Positions 19,801 through 27,685 of a DNA stretch of 64,000 nt are shown in pieces. The position numbers and the translations under genes are program-made. This DNA comes from Parapedobacter sp042666505 (GTDB lineage: Bacteria; Bacteroidota; Bacteroidia; Sphingobacteriales; Sphingobacteriaceae). The notes beneath the pieces were generated by a model. That model made no database searches and had not been told where the DNA came from. It saw nothing but the letters and a program-made list of their open reading frames with translations. Where the stretch lies: NCBI RefSeq assembly GCF_042666505.1, contig NZ_JBHTDN010000003.1, positions 372,001 to 436,000 of the forward strand, written 5' to 3'. Every line of letters starts with the position of its first letter. The stretch's first letter is position 1.

Positions 19801-20061
19801 GTTTCCCAAATGGATACGATGTTCAAACCCGGTCCTGCTGGTATCTTTATAGTTAATCGTTGGCCAGGTACCATTGTCGGCCATGGAGGTAATGATCCGC
19901 TCCACCTGTTCGGCGTTCACAGGCATATTGAGTAACGAAGTGGTCAGCCGGTCACGAATTACCATAAAATCAGCTGCTGGTTGGGCAAGATTAGTTGAAA
20001 CGGGCAGCAAGCTGAGCCACAGGAGCCAAAAGCGCAATATATTCTTAAATGCGGGCATCAT
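16849..20061 (-). CDS. Two-lyase fusion: PL8 lyase + alginate-lyase-like (PL5/PL38-type) domain
   Basis: 1070 residues with signal peptide. Residues about 30-700 are a PL8 (hyaluronate/chondroitin AC/xanthan lyase) enzyme: the hallmark ENWWWNEIGTPDAM at 127-140, the catalytic His in SFHHRTD (H225/H226) and Tyr in LSYGRQY (Y237), followed by the beta-sandwich domains. Residues about 720-1050 are a separate alginate_lyase-type alpha-barrel (PF05426-like) with SVGPYWWPDT, QSIPGITDGRG, N915-N-H917 and RTRSWSY (Y972). His917 to Tyr972 spacing (55) is close to His192-Tyr246 of alginate lyase A1-III. Both active sites look intact, so the protein may cut two linkages. It is the first gene of the lyase operon, with its own upstream operator-like site at 20106. 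Confidence 0.85.
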   Translation of the reverse strand: MMPAFKNILRFWLLWLSLLPVSTNLAQPAADFMVIRDRLTTSLLNMPVNAEQVERIITSMADNGTWPTINYKDTSRTGFEHRIHLGNLLTMAKAYKQAGSTYTQDAQLLSAFKKAYHHWLEKDYRCENWWWNEIGTPDAMANILLLMRDELTADELTAGLAIASRSNFDAFGARPGGDFIKMAAINAVTELVRQDTAAFALAIKTMSDQIYVTEDRGIKPDMSFHHRTDGVPSTLSYGRQYASSFAYWADLVRETRFAFDPRAIALVVDYYLDGMRKAMPFGRFDDPGIKNRDVSRKSATGHRVDHTARLLARISSYRKDELENPNLRSNQYFWYSHYHSHQRPTYFASVRMYSNRSNNIESPYNEEGLKNHFYADGSQFISRTGREYVNIYPSWDWRKIPGTTVVQVDTFPHSETLVKKGTTAFVGGISDGEYGATTFDLLSPHSGLRAHKSWFFFDDEIVCLGAGITATATQPVMTTLNQSLSNGPVWINDKRVTTETEQELKGPLWLNHDSIGYLVLDTNSVWLRQGKSTGTWRSISHQDHATDEPVTQNIFTLALDHGIHPQDAKYAYAVLPAASEPQTRAYAQQKPVHIVSNTKELQAVSHGKLGIHYAIFYEPGSVAFPKGLRVTTNEPALFMIKSSEDGIERITVADPTRTLQKITFSMGLATDTDTSLTVQLPQGALAGKSLQLVMRKNADTFLLRSDTLAAHRNQIWKGDASLAADLDTVLRAANKALLRGPYSVMEKEKTSPSGDKHDYMSVGPYWWPDTTKPDGLPYIRKDGQVNPERFAINDAQNLKDLCTDVQLLAVSYYFTQNNKYAAHAAKLLDTWFLNAETRMNPNLNFGQSIPGITDGRGIGLIDTWSLVKLLDATQLLRTSPHWGNQQHTRLQAWVTEFLRWMRESNIGKDEADEHNNHGTYYDVQVASYALFVGDTTLARQTLESQTKARLESQLEIDGSQPHELARTRSWSYSLMNLTGFFLTARLGENIGIDLWNYQTPQGKSIRKAFGFLLPYGLHRQRWTHPQLGEMDINGFYKLMLFGGRQYLSEKPGQNKRDHVPPFNRLTGSFL

Positions 20062-20105
20062 AATTTTGGTATCTGGTGTACAATATTAACGATTTAAGAA
20101 CAAAT

Positions 20106-20120
20106 GCGCAAACGTTTACA
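20106..20120. promoter_or_regulatory. LacI-type operator-like sequence before the lyase operon
   Basis: GCGCAAACGTTTACA contains the palindromic core AAACGTTT seen in many LacI-family operators. It lies 45 nt upstream of the lyase-fusion start (minus strand). A near copy (13 of 15 bases) stands at 31152-31166 upstream of the SusC operon of the same locus. Function inferred from the match and placement only; no LacI regulator gene is in the window. Confidence 0.4.
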
Positions 20121-20165
20121 TATTCTCGAAGTGAAACAAGTGAAACACATCCTGCGATGTCATAA

Positions 20166-20203
20166 GTTGGGCTTTCGATGGCATGCCTCATCAAAAGCCC
20201 AAC
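20166..20203 (-). terminator. Hairpin after the SusCD/lipoprotein operon
   Basis: Arms 20166-20175 (GTTGGGCTTT) and 20194-20203 (AAAGCCCAAC) are exact reverse complements with an 18-nt loop. On the minus strand it follows the stop of the BT_3987-like gene at 20223 by 19 nt and precedes the promoter region of the lyase operon, a natural place for termination. No long T-run follows, so it may only slow or partly stop transcription. Confidence 0.5.
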
Positions 20204-20222
20204 AAGGTAACGAAATACGCTG

Positions 20223-21236
20223 CTACAGCGATTGCGGTGTGAAAACCTCCATCACCACTCCGCGGTCACGCACCACGAACGTATCCTTGGCCTCGTACGT
20301 ATGCGTGCCATCCGATACCGTATACGTTAATTCCAGACCATTACGGGATTTATTCCCCCAGGAATACGCATCTTTTTTAAATTCCCCTGTCCCATTGACC
20401 GTCAGAGGCGAACCTTCCGGAGCGGACACCGTACACGAATTGCCGTCGAAGTCGAGGAGCAGATTTAATGAACCCTCCATCAATTCCGACTGGGAAGGTA
20501 CGCTTAAGGATACCTGATGTCGCTTGGTAGTTACCAACTTTGCGGTGGAGTTTTGCTCCACATAGTCAGCGCTATAGCGCTTTTCATCAATCGTTGTGCC
20601 TGCCGCATCTTTTACCGTACATTCGCCATAATGGAAATAGGTTCCGTGGAATTCATTGATGTATTTGATGCCAAACATCGTGAAGTTCTTGGGCGCCTCG
20701 TCCCAGTCGCCCGCAAATCGGACATCCGCATCTGGGCGCGACGTGCGTCCATTGAGTATGGTATCCACATCGCTGGAGCCGGTCAATCGGATCGGTACGA
20801 CGTAGTTGAGGCCTATTGCATCTGGATCTGCAAAGAAGGCATCGGTAAGCTGTACGGTGATGCCACCATTCATTTCACCTTTTGGAATCGTGATCTGGTT
20901 GTCCGAACTCAATGTGTAGTAAGCCCTTGGTAAGGGACGTATGGGATTGTCACTTCCGCCAAAGCTCACTTGATCGCACAACGATTCGTCGACTTCAATA
21001 CTGAACACGCGGTTTACGTTATTTTCATATACGCCGCCCATGGCCACCGAGATGACAAAACGATGGGCATTGTCATTCGTGTTGTCGTAGATATCGTCGC
21101 CCAGCACGAGCGTCCGTACCGGAAACTGATAAGGGAAGTATCCTGAGGTGTACTCAAAGTCCGGGAATGTTGCATCGCCATTTTTACAACCCGCGATACT
21201 CGCTATGATGCAAATAAATAAAAGAAACCGTTTCAT
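20223..21236 (-). CDS. BT_3987-like surface lipoprotein (DUF1735 + DUF5627-type)
   Basis: 337 residues from ATG 21236. Lipobox IIASIAGC, then an N-terminal DUF1735/BT_3987-like beta-sandwich (about 25-165, with YTLSSDNQITIPKGEMNGGI) and a C-terminal lipocalin-like beta-rich domain (about 180-335) typical of DUF5627. Such proteins are surface glycan-binding lipoproteins coded next to SusC/SusD. Its ATG overlaps the TAA of the SusD gene by one base (TAATG), a strong sign of translational coupling. An in-frame TTG two codons upstream is less likely. Probably helps hold the uronic-acid polysaccharide at the cell surface. Confidence 0.8.
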   Translation of the reverse strand: MKRFLLFICIIASIAGCKNGDATFPDFEYTSGYFPYQFPVRTLVLGDDIYDNTNDNAHRFVISVAMGGVYENNVNRVFSIEVDESLCDQVSFGGSDNPIRPLPRAYYTLSSDNQITIPKGEMNGGITVQLTDAFFADPDAIGLNYVVPIRLTGSSDVDTILNGRTSRPDADVRFAGDWDEAPKNFTMFGIKYINEFHGTYFHYGECTVKDAAGTTIDEKRYSADYVEQNSTAKLVTTKRHQVSLSVPSQSELMEGSLNLLLDFDGNSCTVSAPEGSPLTVNGTGEFKKDAYSWGNKSRNGLELTYTVSDGTHTYEAKDTFVVRDRGVVMEVFTPQSL

Positions 21237-22987
21237 TACCAACCGTTGTTTTGTTCAAGTCCAAATTTAACCACTTCCGTTTGCGGGATGGGGCCGTAGT
21301 GCATGTAATCGTTGTCATAGCTCCGCGCTTCGACGGTGAAATAATTGTAGTTGCCGTCTTCGATACGCACGCCCTTTGCAGGCTCCGTTAGATCGGCCTT
21401 CCAGCGCCGAAGATCCCAGAAGCGGAACCCCTCAAAGCACAATTCCAGCCGCCGCTCATTACGGATTAAGTTGCGCATCCCGTCTTTATCGGCAATGGAG
21501 GCCAGGTACGCATCTGGCTGTTGAATGCCTGCACGTTTTCGGATAGCAGCGATCACGTCCCGGGCACTGAATCCCGCGGCATTTCCATCGGGTCCCCACG
21601 CTTCATTGGCTGCCTCCGCAAAAGAAAGAAATAATTCCGTATACCGGACGTGCGTATTGAAATGCTTTTGGTTGGAGGGGGAAGCTGGATCCATATTCAC
21701 ATCCTCACGCAACAATTTTTTCAAATAATAGCCGGTACGTGTGGAAGTCTGTTGCCGGTCCAGCCCATCTTCCCCGCCGGAAATGCTCGTGTTGATGGTC
21801 TTCCCTTTAAATTGGCTGCCGTTATAAACGATATACAACGACAGGCGTGGATCCCGGTTTTCATAGGGGTGTTCTTCATCATAAGCCCCGTTAGGATCGT
21901 CAATGGGAAATCCGTTGGCCATCGGAAACGCATCCACGAGGTTCTGCGTTGGGTTGATCCGGCCACGTCCATAAAGCGACGGAGGAAAGTGATCTGCTTC
22001 CCTTGCGTTGTTGTTGTAGATCGGTCGCCGCCAAAGGATCTCCTGAAGATCCAGCCGGTTGCCGGTAGTAATATCGGCCTCGTCCACCTGCGCCTTCAGG
22101 TAAAAGTGATGCCCGTTGGGGTCGATGCCCTCTATCCCGCCAATGTCGGTAAGCAGGCCTGCGAATTCGTTGGCTGCATTTTCCCAGGCCGCAATATCGT
22201 TATTGGGGTTGAATGCCGGGCTGGCGGCCAGTAAGGCTAAGCGAGCTTGCATGGCCAATACATGTCGACCGCTCATCCGCTGTAAAGCGAAGTCGCCAAA
22301 AACCTCGTTATAGTTATCGACGTTTACGTTCTCAAAGCCCGTGGGCGGAGTTCCCACATTCCCGTAATCCATGGGCAGATAGCTCAACGCCGTCTCAAAA
22401 TCTGCCGTAGCACTGTTTACAAATGTTTGAAAGTCTGCGCGCGGCATTGCAAATTGCTCTTCCGACGTGAGGAACTCATTATAAACGGGGGTACCAAGCA
22501 GCTGACCTCCACCCGCCGGACCTCCATGGTTCCGTAATAGGAAATACTTAAATAAGCCCCGCAAGGCGTATGATTCACCTTTGAATTTGCGGATATACAG
22601 CGCGGCAATATCGGGGTTTGTCCATTTCCAGGGCACACTGTCTACAACGCCCAGAAACTGGTTGATATACAAAATCGCCCGGTTGCAGTTGTCCCAAAGG
22701 TTCTGCGGGTTGTAACTCGCCGACCATTCGCCGGTAGCTATGCGGAGGTAATCATTGAACCGGTCGTTAGTAACCGCATCGTCCGTAGCCACGTCGTCAA
22801 ATCGATAATCATTGGTAGGAATCAAGGTGTATGCCGTCAGCAAAAGTCCTTCAGCGAACGCCGGATCATCATACACCCGTTTCAAGGTGTTATGGTTATC
22901 GTTCTCGGGTTCCAGGAGGCTACACGATTGCAGGCATAAGACTGCCACCATTAGTTGGGATAAAAAGATATAGATTTTACGTTCCAT
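21236..22987 (-). CDS. SusD/RagB-family surface lipoprotein
   Basis: 583 residues; lipobox CLQSC then SLLEPENDNHNTLKRVYDDP. RagB/SusD layout with N-terminal TPR helices and the C-terminal helix RNERRLELCFEGFRFWDLRRW near residue 515-540, ending in the family-typical short tail (EQNNGW). Partner of the SusC gene 11 nt upstream in the transcript. Stop codon overlaps the start of the following lipoprotein gene. Second SusD of this locus; sequence differs clearly from the SusD at 25866, so the two pairs probably handle different parts or sizes of the glycan. Confidence 0.9.
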   Translation of the reverse strand: MERKIYIFLSQLMVAVLCLQSCSLLEPENDNHNTLKRVYDDPAFAEGLLLTAYTLIPTNDYRFDDVATDDAVTNDRFNDYLRIATGEWSASYNPQNLWDNCNRAILYINQFLGVVDSVPWKWTNPDIAALYIRKFKGESYALRGLFKYFLLRNHGGPAGGGQLLGTPVYNEFLTSEEQFAMPRADFQTFVNSATADFETALSYLPMDYGNVGTPPTGFENVNVDNYNEVFGDFALQRMSGRHVLAMQARLALLAASPAFNPNNDIAAWENAANEFAGLLTDIGGIEGIDPNGHHFYLKAQVDEADITTGNRLDLQEILWRRPIYNNNAREADHFPPSLYGRGRINPTQNLVDAFPMANGFPIDDPNGAYDEEHPYENRDPRLSLYIVYNGSQFKGKTINTSISGGEDGLDRQQTSTRTGYYLKKLLREDVNMDPASPSNQKHFNTHVRYTELFLSFAEAANEAWGPDGNAAGFSARDVIAAIRKRAGIQQPDAYLASIADKDGMRNLIRNERRLELCFEGFRFWDLRRWKADLTEPAKGVRIEDGNYNYFTVEARSYDNDYMHYGPIPQTEVVKFGLEQNNGW

Positions 22988-22998
22988 TTTGCTCTCTT

Positions 22999-25842
22999 TT
23001 AAAATTGCGCCTTCACACCTACGGAGAAAGTCCGATAATACGGTTCATTGTCAATCCGGGTTTCCCGGATTTTGCGGTTTTTCGCAAATTGATAGACGTC
23101 GTTCGCATCTACAAACAAGTTAAGACCTTCCATCAGCAGCTTTCTGGAAAACACATCCGGGAAGCGGTAGGTTAACTGGATTTTCCGGATCTGGAAAAAG
23201 TCGTTACTGTAGAGCCAGAAGCTTGATCGACGGAAATTATTATTATTGGTTTGTGTGCTTAACCGCGGGTAAGTTGCCGTCGTTGCCGTTTCAGGTGTCC
23301 AGCTATCCCGTACCACCTCTGAATACTTCTTGTTGCCGTCTATCCAGAAGTAGTTTCCTTCGCGGAAGTTCTTTGCACCCCATTGGCCCGCACCTAAGAC
23401 GTACAATCCTATGTTTTTGTAGCCTACCTGCAGTTGCAGTCCGCCGGAAAGCGGCGCCTGCCACCGTCGCAGGTAAACTTCATCGTTCACGTCCACAATG
23501 CCATCGTTGTTTTGATCTTTGTATTTGATATCACCGGGTTTAGGCGTACCAAAAGATTGCGCCGGACTATTATCGATGTCGGCCTGATCGCGGAAAAATC
23601 CCAGGGCTTCAAGGCCGAAGGTCGCGTCCACCGGATGTCCCGCGCGGTATTGATAAGCATCGTTATAGACTTCATCCACCGTTAAGCGCTCAGAGGTCAC
23701 ATAGAGCGCATTTACGCCTGCAAAGAGCCGCCAATTACCAAATGACCGCTGCACATCGATACCCAATTCAGCTCCTTTATACGCGTCTTCACCAAAGTTT
23801 TCGTAAGGAATGAAGTTCGCGTAGAAACTCGGGTACTGGGTAGCCGGCCTGACAATCAAGTCGGTATACCGATCGTAAAAGAGGTTGGCCTCGACCCCCA
23901 GCAGGTTGTTGAAGAACCGGCCTTCCAATCCAAGGTTAACTTCCTTGCGTTTAACGAATCCGAGGTTTGGATTGCTGGGCCAACTGGATATCACGCCGCT
24001 CCGGCTGCGCGTACCCTCATACCAGTTGTAACTTCCCGAAGTAGCATAACGGCTGTCGTAATAGTAAAAATCACCTATCGGAATGTCGGAGTTGATATAT
24101 CCGGCAGTCAAGCGGAGTTTCAACCAGTCGACCCAGTTCACGGTCGACATGAAATCTTCCTTACTTAGGACCCATCCGAGGCCGAGGGTGGGTGACAATC
24201 CCAGCCGATTTCCCTCCGGTAACTTTACCGAATTGACATAGGCACCGCTGAAGTTTACCAAATACTTTTCTTTAAACCCATAGGTAACCTGCATACCCAA
24301 GTGAGCCTGTTTCACCCCTTGAAAGCTCGTTTGTAGGTTGCCCGGCTCTTTGAAAAGGCTCCCGAAGCCGATTAAGTTTGCCGACACGTGATGGTCTTGT
24401 TGAAACACCCGATCGTATGCCAGCATGCCGTAAAAGCCGAAGCGACGCCTGAATGAACGTGAACCGATATCCAAAGATCCCGGTCGTGCGTCTGTGCCAT
24501 GTTGCCGTAATGACACAATCCGATCTTCGTCTTCTGCCCACACCGGTTCGTACACGGCAAACTGATTGTTGATGGCTTGATCATATCGGAGGAAGTAATC
24601 AAAACTGATGTTGGTGTGGAGGGAAAGTCCTTCCGTGATGCGTCTCAGGTCGAAATTGATCCGGTTGTTGAACAAATACTTCCGGTCTACCCGTTCGTTT
24701 CTGCCGCCTGAATAACCAAAACCAGCAGCGGTAGTCAAATAATTTGCCGTGCCGCCTAGCAGAAATTGATCGCCGATATCATTTTTCCGAGCTTGTAAGA
24801 CAGGGTCCTCCGGATCGATCAGGTCAATGGGAAGCAAAGGTGCATATTCATATGGGCGCTCGTTTGCGGCACCGTTCCAGAATGTGCCGCGTTGCCCGCG
24901 GTCCACGGCAAAATAACCAGCTACATCCACTTGTGTGGTAATCCATTCGGCCACTTTAAGATCCACATTTCCCCGCACATTAAACGTGTTGTAGCGAGCT
25001 TTGCTCCAATCGCCGAAATCAATTAAACTACCCACGGAATTCCAGCCCATATTGGCATAATAACGGGCGTTTTCATTCCCTCCCGAAAATTCACTCAGAA
25101 AATCGAAATACGGCTTATGATTATTCAAATAGTCGTCTCCGTAATAATCATTGTCAGGATACCGATACCGGTTGCCACTACGAAAGTTTTCGATAGTTTG
25201 TGGCGAATACTGTTCGTCCAAACCATCGTTCAGTCGGGCTTGGTTATAGTAGCGCATGTAGTCGGCCGAATTCAGGAATTTAGGCAACTCCAAGGGGGTT
25301 GATACCCCATAGTTGAGTGCGAAATTCGCGTGTTGCCTGCCATCTGATTGTCCGCGTTTCGTGGTCATCAACACCACGCCGTTGATAGCGGCGCTACCAT
25401 ATAACACAGCGGCGTTGACATCTTTCAATACGGTTATGCTTTCGATCTCGGAAAGACGGATATTTTCCACATCGCGGGGCAAGCCATCGACGATGAAGAG
25501 CGCATTACCAGACTCCGTTCCGGTTCCGGTTACGTCGGATGTGTTAATATTGATGCCGAGCCCGCGGATATTGGTCGCGCCAAGCATTCCCAGCGCCCGT
25601 CCGTTGAGGACGTTATTGGTCCAGATCGTATTGTCTTTGTTGTTTACGTCTACCGCATCCACTTTCGTAACGGCGCCAACGATTCCGCCCGCCTTCACGC
25701 GTCGGAAAGCGACGTTCACTTCTTGTTCGGTTGCAGAAGTGTCGGCTTCCTGAGCGATAACCGGCTGTCCTAGAACTGCGGTCAGCGCCCACAACACCGT
25801 CTTCCTTCGAATGTTATATTTCCAGTTCATCAATTTTTCCAT
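22999..25842 (-). CDS. SusC-family transporter lacking the N-terminal regulatory domain
   Basis: 947 residues, shorter than the four other complete minus/plus SusC proteins of the window. After the signal peptide (cleavage near VIAQ) only about 30 residues precede the plug (AGGIVGAVTKVDAVDV, then NIRGLGININ, VIDGLPRD, SITVLKDVNAAVLYG). The carboxypeptidase-D-like regulatory domain of canonical SusC is missing. Barrel and C-terminal residue (VGVKAQF) look complete, so the protein is probably functional. Two start codons are possible (25842 or ATG 25830). It lies 23 nt after the SusD of the first pair and 11 nt before its own SusD. Confidence 0.88.
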   Translation of the reverse strand: MEKLMNWKYNIRRKTVLWALTAVLGQPVIAQEADTSATEQEVNVAFRRVKAGGIVGAVTKVDAVDVNNKDNTIWTNNVLNGRALGMLGATNIRGLGININTSDVTGTGTESGNALFIVDGLPRDVENIRLSEIESITVLKDVNAAVLYGSAAINGVVLMTTKRGQSDGRQHANFALNYGVSTPLELPKFLNSADYMRYYNQARLNDGLDEQYSPQTIENFRSGNRYRYPDNDYYGDDYLNNHKPYFDFLSEFSGGNENARYYANMGWNSVGSLIDFGDWSKARYNTFNVRGNVDLKVAEWITTQVDVAGYFAVDRGQRGTFWNGAANERPYEYAPLLPIDLIDPEDPVLQARKNDIGDQFLLGGTANYLTTAAGFGYSGGRNERVDRKYLFNNRINFDLRRITEGLSLHTNISFDYFLRYDQAINNQFAVYEPVWAEDEDRIVSLRQHGTDARPGSLDIGSRSFRRRFGFYGMLAYDRVFQQDHHVSANLIGFGSLFKEPGNLQTSFQGVKQAHLGMQVTYGFKEKYLVNFSGAYVNSVKLPEGNRLGLSPTLGLGWVLSKEDFMSTVNWVDWLKLRLTAGYINSDIPIGDFYYYDSRYATSGSYNWYEGTRSRSGVISSWPSNPNLGFVKRKEVNLGLEGRFFNNLLGVEANLFYDRYTDLIVRPATQYPSFYANFIPYENFGEDAYKGAELGIDVQRSFGNWRLFAGVNALYVTSERLTVDEVYNDAYQYRAGHPVDATFGLEALGFFRDQADIDNSPAQSFGTPKPGDIKYKDQNNDGIVDVNDEVYLRRWQAPLSGGLQLQVGYKNIGLYVLGAGQWGAKNFREGNYFWIDGNKKYSEVVRDSWTPETATTATYPRLSTQTNNNNFRRSSFWLYSNDFFQIRKIQLTYRFPDVFSRKLLMEGLNLFVDANDVYQFAKNRKIRETRIDNEPYYRTFSVGVKAQF

Positions 25843-25865
25843 TTAGATTTACAACTTGAACTAAC

Positions 25866-27674
25866 CTACCATCCCGGATTTTGTGGGAAACCTTCGTATT
25901 GCGTGGTGAACTGAATCTGGATCGGCAGCCAATTGTGCTTTTTTTCCGCTACCCGTCTAACGATCACGCGTTCGCGGAGGTTGATCGGTTTGCCGTCACT
26001 TCCACGATCGAAGTCGATAGCCGTCTTATTGAGGTACCTGGGATCGCCATTCCGGTTCCACCGACGGAGATCGCAAAAGCGGGCGCCTTCGAAATTCAAT
26101 TCCACGGCCCGTTCGCGTACAATTTCCTCAAAAAACGCATCGTTTGTAGCGGTGTATTTATCGGCCATATTCGGTAGTTGGGCGCGATTCCGAACCACAT
26201 TGATCGCTTGTTCGGCGGTCATGAAATAATTGCTTGCCGATGCCTTCGGTGTTCCACCTGGACTGAAAAGAACCGCTTCTGCGTACATGAGGTAAATATC
26301 GGCCAGCCTCAGGTACGGTATATACGCTTGAAGTGCGCCGGTGCGGGAGATGGTCAGTTCAGTGCCCATCGGTGAATAGCGCTTGGCGTAATATCCGGTA
26401 ACACTTGGGGGATTGATCTGTGAGCGGTGCCGACCTCCGTTGTATAACTCTGCATACCGGTCAGGACCCGATTCATTGATAATCTGGTCGCCATCTTTCA
26501 AGATGTCCTTGTAAAACCGGGGTTCACGTCCGGTCCAGGGATCGTTGGGATCATAACCCGACTCGGGATCGTCGATGGGCAGACCGTTGGCCATGGCGTA
26601 GTTTTTGGTGTTGTTGTGGGTCGGTACATCCGCCGAGCTTCCACTGTTCAGGCCAAGTGAAGAGGGCACGGTGCCCCCCAGCGCGGACCACCGTACCCGG
26701 TCGCGTTGATAGATCGTAGGCATCATAATGCCTTCGGTGCCACCTGGTCGTTCCCAGTTCCAGCGCCAAAAGTTGTCGGTCCACGCGTCCCAGCTTTGCA
26801 TCCGATACGTACCGGTTTCGTCCGCCAATTGGAGAAGTTCACCAAACGCTTCGGCAGCCTGTTTGGCTAATTCGGCGTTAAAGCTATTGTTTCCGGTTGC
26901 TTCTTCATTCATCATTGGACTGGCTGCATAGAGAAGCGCTTTACCCAGGTAGCCGAGTGCGTGGAATTTATTAATCCGGTCGCGATTATGTCCCAGTGTC
27001 CGCTGCCCCGGGCCGGATTGATCCCAATGGACAGGCAGTATAGCCGCCGCCGCCCGGAAGTCTTCCGCCATGCGGAGGGCACAGTCCTGAAAATTCAAGC
27101 GTTTGAACTCCTCCGAGGTGAGTTCGTCGGTCGCTTCCAGTGCGCGCGTAACATAAGGCATACCGCCCCAGTAGCGTGCTAGCTCAAAGTAAAACCAACC
27201 CCTGAAGAACAGGGCTTGTCCACGTAAGTGATCGCGTTCCTCCTGGGAGCCTTCGAACAGCCCTTCTTCTTCCAGTTTTGCCAGGGCTACGTTAGCTTTC
27301 CGGATACCATACCACGCATATTCCCAAACCCGTTTGGTGCGGGTATCCCGGTTCGTCATTTGTACAGACTGTCCATAAAAGTACGCGTGGTTACCCCAAT
27401 AGTTGCCGTCGTCAAAGGCATACGGGCTGTTGTTAAGGGTTTCGTCGGCAAACAGGTATTGGTTCCACGCTCCGCCCTTATTGGGGTCCATGATGCAGTT
27501 GTACATCTCTTCCACGAATCCCTGGAAACTGATGAAATTCCCGAACACATCTTTCTCGGAGATATCGGCCTCAGGGGCCTTATCCAGGTACTTTTCGCAG
27601 GAAATAGTTCCGGCGAATGCCAGTACGCTTAGGGTTCTGAACAGTATTTGTTTGAATCGTATTTTAGTCTTCAT
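25866..27674 (-). CDS. SusD/RagB-family surface lipoprotein
   Basis: 602 residues; lipobox LAFAGTISC then EKYLDKAPEADISEKDVF, the classic start of RagB/SusD proteins. Contains RGQALFFRGWFYFELARYWGG (N-terminal TPR helix) and the C-terminal VRERAVELNFEGARFCDLRRW helix, ending QNPGW. First SusD of the minus-strand locus, 11 nt after its SusC. Captures the polysaccharide fragment on the cell surface and closes over the SusC barrel. Confidence 0.92.
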   Translation of the reverse strand: MKTKIRFKQILFRTLSVLAFAGTISCEKYLDKAPEADISEKDVFGNFISFQGFVEEMYNCIMDPNKGGAWNQYLFADETLNNSPYAFDDGNYWGNHAYFYGQSVQMTNRDTRTKRVWEYAWYGIRKANVALAKLEEEGLFEGSQEERDHLRGQALFFRGWFYFELARYWGGMPYVTRALEATDELTSEEFKRLNFQDCALRMAEDFRAAAAILPVHWDQSGPGQRTLGHNRDRINKFHALGYLGKALLYAASPMMNEEATGNNSFNAELAKQAAEAFGELLQLADETGTYRMQSWDAWTDNFWRWNWERPGGTEGIMMPTIYQRDRVRWSALGGTVPSSLGLNSGSSADVPTHNNTKNYAMANGLPIDDPESGYDPNDPWTGREPRFYKDILKDGDQIINESGPDRYAELYNGGRHRSQINPPSVTGYYAKRYSPMGTELTISRTGALQAYIPYLRLADIYLMYAEAVLFSPGGTPKASASNYFMTAEQAINVVRNRAQLPNMADKYTATNDAFFEEIVRERAVELNFEGARFCDLRRWNRNGDPRYLNKTAIDFDRGSDGKPINLRERVIVRRVAEKKHNWLPIQIQFTTQYEGFPQNPGW

Positions 27675-27685
27675 GGTTTCAACAA

